Positions 10,765 through 40,268 of a stretch of 64,000 bases of DNA are shown piece after piece (the stretch's first letter is position 1; every line of letters begins with the position of its first letter). The translations under genes and the position numbers were made by a program. The notes under the pieces are model-generated. The model did no database searches. It saw only the letters and a program-made list of their open reading frames with translations, and had not been told where the DNA came from. Source of the DNA: Trissonchulus latispiculum (Eukaryota > Nematoda > Enoplea > Enoplida > Ironidae); NCBI GenBank assembly GCA_030248195.1, contig JASAND010026680.1, positions 94,838 to 158,837 on the forward strand, given 5' to 3'.

Positions 10765-11782
10765 TGTATATATGTTGCGTACCGTATGAGATGTTGTACC
10801 GTATAATACGGTACGTACTGTATAATACGGTGCAAGTTTTTCTGTACCGTATTAAACGGTACGTCCCGTATCATATTGTACGGTTAGTTTTTGTACCGTA
10901 TTGGCAAAGAACTGAATCAGATCTGCACAACTAAAAACGATAGAAATATACTAAAATACAACCAAAGATAGAAATATACTAACAACCAAAGCGTTGTTGC
11001 GGACGGTTGCATTTGGAGAATCTATCGGAAATCTATCTATGCTAAGATAATCATAGAATTATAAATTATTCAATTGCCACAATCTGCATGAATAAAAAAT
11101 ATAGATTTACTATATAATAATAATATAGATTAATAAACTTTACTCTTGCAATTCTTATTTCTATGCCACTCTGAACTTGTAATTCTATAAATTCTATTAA
11201 ATATTTTGAACATAAAAAGTGAAAATGCTTGAAATTAACTTTGAAAGTCAACGTTTTTACACAAAAATAACGAAAATACAAATAAATAAATTAATATTGG
11301 CATAGAAATAAGAATTGCAAGAGTAAAGTTTCTATATTTTTTAGTCATGCAGATTGTGGCAATTGAATAACTTATAATTCTATGATTATTTTAGCATACG
11401 ATAGATATTTCCGATAGATTCTCCAAATGCAACCGTCCGCAACAGCGCTTTAGTTTTAGTATGCACAGAAAAAGTTTTTTATTGCAAAAATACGGTTTTG
11501 TCGGAAGCGACATCTTGAGACGCTATTTTTGCAGCAAAACTCCAAAATTTGTATTATATATTTGTTTTATTTGTTTTATTTAATATTATTTAACAGCAGT
11601 ATTCAGTTCTTTGCCAATACGGTACAAAAACTAACCGTACAATATAATACGGGACGTACCGTTTAATACGGTACAGAAAAACTTGTACCGTATTATACGG
11701 TACGTACCGTTTAATACGGTACGAAAATTGCTGTACCGTATTATACGGTACAAAATCGCATACGGTACGTAACATATACACA
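10765..11782. repeat. Large foldback built of TACCGTA repeats
   Basis: The outer arms, about 10765-10930 and 11594-11782, are inverted copies containing many variants of TACCGTATTATACGGTA, itself a palindrome. Further in, 10985-11060 pairs with 11346-11455 and 11130-11170 pairs with 11290-11331. Nearly the whole kilobase could therefore fold into one hairpin. No coding sequence is inside it. Confidence 0.85.
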
Positions 11783-12432
11783 TCGTACCACCAACCTTCA
11801 CAATTTAAACAAGTTCAGTTGTCATAACTTTAGGTTGTGATCCGAAAAAAAACGGAAACAAGAGAATAACGATTTGGAAAACCTGGATAGATGTAAAAAA
11901 TTTTTGGATGTGCCCCCCCCGAATTTTTTTCCTGGCTACGCCACTGAGCCTAGCCCTAGCCTGAGCCACTTTTTACCCACCACTGACTGACCCGCGGGTC
12001 ACACGTGTTGAACCACACCCTACCCGACCCGCGGGTACCCGTGATCCACTTCCAGCTCTGGACTAACTAAGGTTTGTTCTTTATTAATTTCATAGTATAG
12101 TGTCTTTGTTTATTGTCATTAGGTACTATCATAAATCAGCTCCGACAGCACTTACTTACCTGGTAGTAGTGTAAGCACGAGGATGACATTGCTCGTCACA
12201 AAGCTAGAATAAAGTGATCTTTATATAGCAAATTATTTACTTATTAGCAATTTATCCGTATCCGCGAAATGAAGAATAATGTAAAGAACATAAGACACAA
12301 AAATTAAAAAGAACTAACCATGAGCAATTAGTTAGCCACACCCCACAGTTACCACATTCAGCCACATTAGCCACAGTCTAATTTGTTTCACGGAAATCCG
12401 AAATTCAAATATCTTTTTTACTTTGTTTTCAG
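11783..12432. other. Intergenic or intronic DNA with a transposon end
   Basis: Near 11930-11945 there is CTGGCTACGCCACTG, which looks like the right-hand end of a hAT-type element, but I could not find the matching left end. A GACCCGCGGGT-rich stretch follows. The rest is AT-rich with nothing recognisable. Confidence 0.35.
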
Positions 12433-12591
12433 TCTCTATCTTTATCCCCTGTAACGACTTTTTCTCAGCTCGACGATAGCTTTCGAAATTCGCATGATAC
12501 CACAACTAAGAAACCCAGCTGTCAGTACGGCGTCTTCGACTCTAGTGGTGATAAAACTTTAGTCAAGCTTAGTAACGTCGGGGAGTTCTGA
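12433..12591 (+). CDS. Possible terminal exon of a plus-strand transcript
   Basis: After TTTGTTTTCAG (ending 12432) a phase-0 frame of 52 codons runs to TGA at 12589-12591. It encodes a Ser/Thr/Asp-rich peptide with a composition like that of the plus-strand gene at 684-6448. Three exons of that gene end in phase 0 and could splice to it as an alternative 3' end. This is inference. A chance open frame after a good acceptor is also possible. Confidence 0.33.
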   Translation, partial: SLSLSPVTTFSQLDDSFRNSHDTTTKKPSCQYGVFDSSGDKTLVKLSNVGEF

Positions 12592-14154
12592 AGAAAGAAG
12601 TAAATGATTATACCCAAACAGGATGTCCTTCTGTGTGAAAAAGCGGCAACCCACAATAACCTTTATAATTTTGCTTTATTACTTTATACTTTTATACCTA
12701 TATAATCATCAATCAACCCATCTTACACAAAATCACAACTTACAGTGACGATAATTTTTGATAAATGGTTAAGATCATAAAACCGTAGGTAAAGTAGTCA
12801 ACCAAACGATGAATTTGGTCTATAACTGTTGTGGTGACAAGAGACCATCATTTTATCAGCAGCTGGCTTAGGCGCTAATGAGGATTACCTTGGATTTGGA
12901 TTACCTAATAGAAAGCCAACATGCAGTTTTTTGCTTATCCATACTACATATCCAGCTTCAAAACACACGCTCTTGAACTATTAAACATTTATTTTTATAT
13001 TCTTTATTAAACAACAGTAAATTCTGTGTTATTCGGCAAATCCGTTCCTATCCGGCCTACAGTGGACCTTCTGTATATACTTTGCATTGTCAATTTTGAT
13101 GGTTAAGCAAGGAATTAAAACATAAAATTAAAACAGGTTGCCCTTTCAAAAGCAAAACCAGCGTTCGTAAAGCAGATATTGGTAACAACAACCGTAGAAC
13201 ATCAGGCTAATTTGCATCGCCACTTCGTTCATAAGCAAAACTTTAGACTAACCTCTACCTAGTACCTACGTGTTTATCATCTTAGGGCCTTTTCAAGAAA
13301 GGGTAGAGTAGAGTAGAGTAGAGTTAAAAGTAACAGTTTTAACTCGCCGTAACTCCACTCAAGCTTGAGTTTTCCTAGTTTCAGTCGGAGTTTCAATTTC
13401 AGCTCATCCGAAAAACTGCAGACTCTAGCTTTGGGACATAATATAATGCATAAATTTATAACTATTTATACTTCCACTGCAGAGTATTAACGAAAACCCG
13501 CTTTAAACCTTTAAATATTCATGTTTTGAGAAAAGACTGCACTGAAACAAGTTTCAGTCCCAGTTTCAGTTGTTTACCCAATCTAGTTTCAGTCGCAGTT
13601 TCAGTCGGCCGCCTAAAGTATATATATAGTTTCAGTTTCAGGTCTCCTCCCAAAATAGTTTCAGTTTCAGTGCCTGAAACTGAAACCTGTACAGTACAAC
13701 ATGAAACCTAGTTTAGTAGTTTCAGTTTCAGTAACTGACTAATTAACTAACATGACTAATTAATTAGAAATCGAACTCGGGAAGTTGTTAGATACAGTGC
13801 GGGCGAGATGTGCCTGTGGGGGCAACTGGACTGGATGGATAGAACCAAGCAACTAACCGGCTGTCTGGCCGTATATATAAATCTATGTCTTTTGCAAAGT
13901 GCGAAGTTTATGAAGCAATCATGATCGCCTGTCAACGATCAGCAGCGGTAATTAGACACTTATCACTCCGGGATTCGAAACCACGACTTTTGAACTAATA
14001 AATCAAGGACGTCGCATCAAGCCGATTGTGTAGAGTATATCTGAACTTTTGCTAAGAGCAACCTTCAAATTATAATATTCCTACAATAAAAATTTTTTGA
14101 TCATTCACAAAGTGTTCGGTCTAATCTGTTCTATAGGTGGAACATACAAGTGTT
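12592..14154. other. AT-rich gene-free DNA with a simple-sequence tract
   Basis: Positions 13370-13735 contain many copies of CAGTTTCAGT and close variants, preceded by a short GAGTA repeat near 13305. The rest shows no gene, long palindrome or tandem array that I can support. Confidence 0.45.
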
Positions 14155-14470
14155 TGAGGCCGGCCGGAGAATCGCCGTCCGGCGGCCGGTGAGCCCGTAG
14201 GCCGGCCGGCGGGTAATCGGCCTGGAGCAGTTTGCGGAGCAGCTATTATGATTGCTAAGATATTAATTTTTGGGTGTTATATTAGAAAAACGTAGTTTTA
14301 CGTGTAGACTGATTGCATAAACCAGACAAAAACCAGATTTGGAGTTCATTTTAAGCTTAGTGGTTCTAAATTGTAAATTTCTGACTGTTGATTTGCAACG
14401 CGGCCGGTGGCCGTCCGGTAGCCGGCGAGCGAAAGTCGTCGGCTGGCGGCCGGCCGGCCTCAAACTACAG
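14149..14470. mobile_element. MITE with GGCCGGCC-rich inverted ends
   Basis: GTTTGAGGCCGGCCGG near 14151 is the exact inverse complement of the sequence ending at 14466. GGCCGG-rich subterminal blocks lie on both sides of an AT-rich centre of about 170 bp, the same plan as the element at 8132-8601. A possible imperfect duplication (GGAACAT/AGAACAT) flanks it, but the exact ends are uncertain. Confidence 0.65.
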
Positions 14471-16022
14471 AACATTCTTCGTCAGATGTAAGCTCAAGTC
14501 TGCAAAAATTTGGTAAAAACATGCGTTTGACATTTCCACGACTTTATCGTGACGTATTCTGTATTTTTAAGAAAAGCAACCCTAAATTTTCAAAGAATGA
14601 TAACGAAAGGAAAGACCTTTCCAGTTCCAACTTCGGATATGATTATTAATTCAAATAACTGGATTTACTCAATTTACGTACAAGAGTCTAGCTTTATCCG
14701 ACCAGATCTTCAATCCCGGACCCTACAAAGCTACTAAATCATGTTACCAAAACATGATTTATTGGTTGACCAAAATATTTTTAATTAGTTGCAAAGACAT
14801 CAACTACATATCACTGGACTTTATCAATAACTTTGGCGACACAACAAAAGCATAAAAATACAAGAAAAATGTACATACATTTTTACGAACTAAATAAATA
14901 CAGTATACATACATCCATAAATGTTAAATTAAAAATCTAGACATAATTACGCATGTGCACAGCATTGGGTTGTATGTATAAACAATGCAAGTGAATAAGA
15001 CACTGGATAAACTGTCATCATCAAGAGTCAAGATAATTAGCAAACTAGCATGCATATAAATAATTCCAAAATGACTCGGTGTTCATAAAGTTAGAATAAA
15101 AAATGTGAAGGACAAAGGTACCCCCAGAAAATTCCAACCTACAAAAGGCTATAGGGTGACGGTGTCGGTGCTTATCCCCAGATTCACAGTCCATCAATTC
15201 ATCAAGCGTTATGCCAGAACACACAGACTCCTGTTTATATTTTCACCGTTGCAGTGGTACCCATAAATATATAGTGACCAGTTATGGATGAGCTGAGAGC
15301 CTTAGATCTACAAAGACCGAGCGCAGAGATTTGAGAAAGTTTTGCGGTTGGTTGGTAATAAGTCGAACCTTCTCCTTCACCAAAATCTTCTTTGTGATGG
15401 ACGGAACAGACATACAAATATGTTAGGAGATTTTACCGGAAACTTTTCAAAAGTACAAGTTTTGGGTAAGCGAGTAATGATAAGAGAAAAAATACAATTA
15501 ATCTGTAAAATCTCAACTGTTTGTTAGAACATGTCGTTTAGAATAATGTATCCTACAAAATCAAACGACAACCAAAACAAGGTTTTTTCGACGAAGTGTC
15601 AAAAGGACAGGTAGCAGAGGGAATGAGGAGCTAAAATTTGATCCAGTAACCAACAACCTCTAAAACAAGAAAGATAGCGTTATTTTGCAACATTCCTATG
15701 AAATGAACGCTTGCTACAATAACAAGCTAAACATTACAGCACTAAAGCAGCACAACAGACAAGAGACTGTGCTACAATTCCAACTTTACGTCAGCTGACC
15801 GTAGAATTAATTCCTCTCTAATCTTGAATATCATTAAAACAAAATGTTACGCACTGTAAGCTGACAATAAGATTTCCGTTTTTCTGACCAAATAACATCC
15901 ACATACCGTTAGGTAAAGGTCTAAAATCTAGGAATACGAAACCACTGTTGATTTTAATGTTTTTATCGTTTGAACAGTGGTTAATTCAATGTTTACTAAA
16001 CTGAATAGAATTATGATAGTAC
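14471..16022. other. AT-rich gene-free DNA
   Basis: I see no exon with splice context, no long palindrome and no tandem repeat. The short open frames have AT-biased composition, like random sequence. Confidence 0.45.
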
Positions 16023-16771
16023 ACAAGTAGGAAAAATGCTCCTTGCAGTCGCATGAAAAAGTTAATATGAGCTATTATGGCCAACATTTAAACGTGCTGA
16101 GGACAAGATTTAAAATGTTTAATATGAGCCAACATCTAAATAAGTAGAGGACAAGATGTAAACGTCTAACATGAGCCGCTACGTTTCTCTTGGGCTCATA
16201 TTGACGCTCACTTTGGTTACGCCTGTGGCACGTGTCCTCTAAACAGACATTGTTTAACCTAGCCAGAAAAGACTGAATATTAATACTGGCGCATACGTTT
16301 TAAGCAAAAATCAGAATTGCCTGATTTTTCAACTTCGCTTCAAAACATTTGTTTGTTTTTCGACGTTGCTTCTAGATCTCACTATACGTATGTATATACA
16401 TGTATATAAATTATTAACAAAAGCAACCAATATAAACCAGAATAAGGCAATAAAAATTAGAACTGTCACAGACGATATATACTTACCTAGTGAGATTTCA
16501 TCCAGCCATACCATCCATCCTTGCATATGCAAACCGTTCTAACCTTTTGACTATCTTATATAAAAAATATATTAGCCATTTCATTTGCGTCAATATGAGC
16601 CCAAGAGAAACGTAGCGGCTCATGTTAGACGTTTACATCTTGTCCTCTACTTATTTAGATGTTGGCTCATATTAAACATTTTAAATCTTGTCCTCAGCAC
16701 GTTTAAATGTTGGCCATAATAGCTCATATTAACTTTTTCATGCGACTGCAAGGAGCATTTTTCCTACTTGT
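16023..16771. repeat. Foldback with modular 190-bp arms (AATATGAGC type)
   Basis: 16023-16210 is the near-perfect inverse of 16588-16771. The tip reads ACAAGTAGGAAAAATGCTCC. Each arm repeats a module of about 50-60 bp: TAATATGAGC, variable sequence, then GAGGACAAGAT. The element at 28088-28929 has the same tip and the same module order but different sequence between, so the two are members of one family. The loop is unique AT-rich DNA with no transposase. Confidence 0.85.
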
Positions 16772-16779
16772 CCTTATCC

Positions 16780-18110
16780 AATTTTTGGTAGTGTAAGGTC
16801 CCCCAACCACAACGCCGAAAAACGCTGTTCCAGGGGGTTTGACCAGTGGTCAATAGGCCACCTAGACCGTAGTGACCAGTGGTCACTTCCGTCGGTTTCG
16901 AAAATATGCCCATTGAAACGAGCACAGTCGATTTACTATATATGCCCCCAACCAAACCGCAGAAACACGTTGTTTTGGGGTTTGACCAGTGGTCAATAGG
17001 CCACCTAGACCGTAGTGACCAGTGGTCACTTCCGTCGGTTTCGACAATACGCCCATTGAAACGAGCGTAGTCGATTTTCTATATATGCCCCCAACCAAAA
17101 CGCTGAAAAACGAAGTTTAAGGGGGTTTGACCATTGGTCAATAGGCCACCTAGACCAGTGGTCACTTCCGTCGGTTCCGAAAATATGCCCATTGAAACGA
17201 GCATAGTCGATTTACTATATATGCCTCCAACCAAAACGCCGAAAAGCGCTGTTTTAAGGGGTTCGACCACTGGTCAATAGGCCCCATACACCGTAGTGAC
17301 CACTGGTCACTTCCCTCGATTTCGGCAATATGCCCATTGAAACGAGCGTAGTCGATTTACTATATATGCCCCCAACCAAAACGCCGAAAAGCGCTGTTTT
17401 AAGGGGTTCGACAACTGGTCAACAGGCCCCATAGACCGTAGTGACCACTGGTCACTTCCCTCGATTTCGGCAATATGCCCAATGAAACGAGCGTAGTCGA
17501 TTTACTATATATGCCCCCAACCAAAACGCCGAAAACTGCTGTCTAAGGGGGTTTGACCAGTGGTCAGTAGGCCCCGAGACCATAGTGACCACTGGTCTCG
17601 GGGCCTCGAGTTCGGCAATATGCCCATTGAAACGAGCGTAGTCGATTTACTATAAATGCCCCCAACCAACACGCCGTAAAACGCTGTTTTAAGGGGTTTG
17701 ACCACTGGTCAATAGGCCCCATAGACCGTAGTGACCACTGGTCACTTCCCTCGATTTCGGCAATATGCCCATTGAAACGAGCGTAGTCGATTTACTATAA
17801 ATGCCCCCAACCTAAACGCCGAAAAACGCTGTTCCAGGGGGTTTGACCAGTGGTCAATAGGCCACCTAGACCGTAGTGACCAGTGGTCACTTCCGTCGGT
17901 TTCGACAATATGCCCATTGAAACGAGCATAGTCGATTTACTATATATGCCTTCAACCAAAACGCCGAAAAACGCTGTTTTAGGGGGTTTGACCAGTGGTC
18001 AATAGGCCACCTATACCGTAGTGACCAGTGGTCACTTCCGTCGGTTTCGACAATACGCCCATTGAAACGAGCATAGTCGATTTACTATATGTGCCCCCAA
18101 CTAAAACCAC
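16780..18110. repeat. Satellite array, about 145-bp unit, nine copies
   Basis: The landmark GTCGATTT recurs at 16927, 17070, 17206, 17351, 17496, 17641, 17786, 17931 and 18076, giving spacings of 143, 136 and then 145 six times. Each unit carries two copies of the palindrome TGACCASTGGTCA (S is C or G) and the core ATTTACTATATATGCC. The unit is not a multiple of three and the open frames in it are not genes. Confidence 0.92.
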
Positions 18111-19815
18111 GAAAAATGCTGTTTATAGTGAGTTTTCCCTACTTTGACCCTGGGCGAGGAACCACGGGAGCCATGCTGACTAGTGGTCACTTCGGACGGT
18201 ATCGGCAGTATGCTCATCGTTTTCAGCGACCCCGATTTACCATATATGGGTACCACCCCGAGGCCGAAAAACGCTGTTTTTGCCCGTTTTTAGACTATTT
18301 TCAAATTTTCGGACTTAGAAATTTTTCAGCTTGCAGGTGTCCAAAAACGCTATTTTTCCCATTTTTGACCATCTATAAAAATCGAACCAGATCGAAATTC
18401 GAAAAAAACATAAACTTGCTAAGTACCATTGCCTAGATAATCAAAAAATAGTATAGAAAAATTTTTCCTATGGGCCGTTCGAAAAATCGAGTTAACACAA
18501 AATTGGAAAAAATCATGCTGAATACAGAGAAAAAAAACCCCACTTTCAAACCCGTAAGAAAAAGTCGATTTTTTCAAAGTTCATTTTTTCCGGGCAAGTT
18601 TGGTATCATTCGAAAGCTCTTGGCCTGGAGATTTCAAAAATGCAAATATTAGCTCATAATTCCTTCCCGTTAATTAGTTATGCCTAATTAGCACTTTTCC
18701 AAATCCGCAAAGTGCCTTTATAGCTCATGGGGGGCTCTCCGAGCTCCCCCATGAATCCCAAATTAAATAAGCTGTTATTGTCGTATAGAATGATGTCTAA
18801 CCAAAGGTAGACAATACTGAATACAACGATAACAATTTGCAGTAAAAATTTACGGAGGTAATAAATTGGACCTTCGTGTGTGCGCAGCTCACCCCCATTA
18901 TACTGACAATGACATACAATTGACAATAAAAGACTAAAACCAACTAAACATGCTCAACAAATCAAATATGTTCCGGCGTCGTTTTTTTACAGAACTACTG
19001 AGTGCTACTAGTATAACCAGTGGCGCACAATGTTTTTCAACGGCGGATACCCAAAAATTCTCAGGGATCTGGGGTACGTAAAATTTCCTTATTTCGAGAC
19101 AAAAGCGCAAAAATTTTTTAAAATTTGCCCGCACAAAAAACATCGGCTTTCATGAAATTGGGGAGGGACTGTAAGTCAGCCCTACTGTATGCTCACTATA
19201 CCATAATTATTGCAAACATGAAACCATTAGGATGAAAAAGCAAAAACTTCTCAGAAATGCCCAGATTTTGGCAGACCGCCGGCACCGACCATAGCGAAAC
19301 CGATAATTTAATAAAGAATAGAGCTTTTTTGTGAAATATTTGGGCATCAGAATATTTGGCAAAAATTCTGGGTGGAGACAAGTTCCGGAGGAAGTGACTC
19401 AGCCCCACCCCCGACCAATACTAGCGATGCTGTTGCGGTTGCTCCAACTGTGGCCAAGCGAGCAGTCGGAGTTCCAAAACTGAATATGGTCAGCAAGCTG
19501 CCGCCGAAATTTCTAGTGCACAGAGGCTACGTACGTCTACTAAATTTCATTAACTGAGTGGCAAAAACACGCGAATGCATGTCTAACCGCAACAGCAATA
19601 GTGCTTTCCAAAATTAGTTTAAAACGCTGATTAAAAAAGCAAAATGTTAAGAAAATTTATACCGTTGTATCCCTCCGCACGTCACTAAAATTCACTGAAG
19701 TTATAATACAAATAATAGCCAATTCAATATCACTTACAGAACAATGCAAATCCCAGATCAATGAAGATAATACCTAGTATCGTGTGTACATAATAAATAA
19801 AAGTGTGCCAAGCGT
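18111..19815. other. Gene-poor DNA flanking the satellite
   Basis: Positions 18200-18275 are nearly identical to 31210-31290 next to the 149-bp array, showing that both arrays share flanking sequence. A weak exon-like frame at 19375-19531 is described in the findings. The remainder is AT-rich and shows nothing else that I can support. Confidence 0.5.
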
Positions 19816-20161
19816 CTGGGCTTTTTTTACTGGGGGTGGCAGTGGGGGGCGCCCCCCCACTCGGCCCCACCCCCACTTTTTTGGGCTTCCCCCCCCCACT
19901 CACCATAAGGTGCCCAGAAAATGCCAAATTTTAAGGATTTTTGGTCAAAAATCGTCTATTTTGGTGCTCAAACTTGATTTTTGAGCACTTTTTAGCATAG
20001 TTATAGCAGTATATGTAGAAAACAGGTTATTTTTACTGCGTTTTTAGCGATTTTAGACCACTTTGGATTCCCCCCCCATTGGGGCCCCCCCCCCACTCGT
20101 GGGGGGGGGGGCTCCCCCCCCACTCTCCCCACCCCCACTTTTTCGCCTCGAAAAAGCCCAG
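19816..20161. mobile_element. MITE with CTGGGCTTTTTTTA end and exact 5-bp duplication
   Basis: The left end CTGGGCTTTTTTTA pairs with the right end GAAAAAGCCCAG. Flanks 19811-19815 and 20162-20166 are both AGCGT. The interior is dominated by long G and C runs around an AT-rich centre. Three other copies are at 37685, 44644 and 55396. It encodes no protein, and the superfamily is unknown to me. Confidence 0.82.
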
Positions 20162-21255
20162 AGCGTCACGCTGGTCGTAATCAGCTCACGGTAATGTAGG
20201 TCTTCCAGCTAACAGCTGAACCCTCCTTATCCTTACTAACACATGTTTACTTAGTGGCTAACAAAAATGCCGTAATTTGCAAATCCCTCAGGAAAACTCT
20301 TTTCAATGTTGGCAGTTTACAGACCACAGCAGACACAATCAAAACTAACGCACTGCTTGCACTCTCAAAAAGCAAAGAGAAAATGAGAGTCCCATCGCTT
20401 AACTTTCGGGTGTAGTACTGAAGTTCAGTTTGCCAGGTAACGAACTTGCGAGCGTAGCATAGATTTTGTTTTGATAGGCCATTTTCATAACCATGTCAAA
20501 TATATAAAAACCCGCTGTATCACAGAAACTACTGGACTTGATGCTTCGAAACAGAAGAGTGGATATTACTTTCCATCTGACAGGCAGACGACTTGGCACC
20601 ATCTACATTATATATTATGTACCCTTATTACAAAGTCTAACACAGGGAACCTGCATCAAAAGACATGGAATTAAGGATATGATGACAATTTTCGTGGCGC
20701 AAACACAATATTAAATCCTGCATCTAGAAAAAGCCAACTAATTTAAGTCACAGTACCTCCAACCAATCACTAAGTATATACAGTTGTTCGGTTGGGAAGT
20801 CGGATACGAGCTTGGCAAATTTTGAAGTCACGGCATGACAACCAACAACAAAACGAAAACTATTGAAACTTCGATACCAATGAAATTTTATCCATGCTTC
20901 AAAAATTGAATTAGTGAATGATGCAACTTTCTAACATCGAAAAAGTGGAATAAAGAACAACTATTTAACTACAAGGAGACATCCATGTAGAAACCACGTA
21001 ATGTAAACATTCCAAACATGGAATGAAAATTATTAAAATTCCTTATTTCCATATTAAAAGTCAAGCTATTTCGGGCGAATGGTTGGAGAACATCTCAGGT
21101 AGTACGGAAAAAGACGCACAAGAGAAGGGGAAGGGATCAGGACAAACAATAACAACAAAACCAACCAACATTAACAGCAATGAAGACTATTTAAAAAGAA
21201 GGGATCACAAGAGATAGAATAGTGCACAATGATTAATTACAATACATTAAGCTGA
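20162..21255. other. 3' flank of Rab35, nothing recognised
   Basis: This is immediately downstream of the Rab35 stop codon on the minus strand, so part of it should be the 3' UTR. It is AT-rich, without palindromes or tandem repeats that I can support. Confidence 0.4.
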
Positions 21256-40122
<18,867 letters not shown>

Positions 40123-40268
40123 ATCGTAAACACAAACGCAGACATAAGCCAAAATAACACATAAAATGTTGAAAGTCTGAGAAACGGGACGAACAAACAA
40201 TTGTGCCGATTATGAAGGGGCGGGGGCAGGTCCCAGCATAGGTTTACCAATGAAAAGTAAAGTAATGT

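Noticed and set aside
16764..17705. Small minus-strand frames starting MVGGIYSKS and similar
   Set aside because: They are translations of the 145-bp satellite unit, repeated with each copy.
17000..18050. Functional hormone response elements
   Set aside because: The half-site similarity is real, but five-base half-sites in a satellite can arise by chance and be amplified. It is kept as a finding only, without a functional call.
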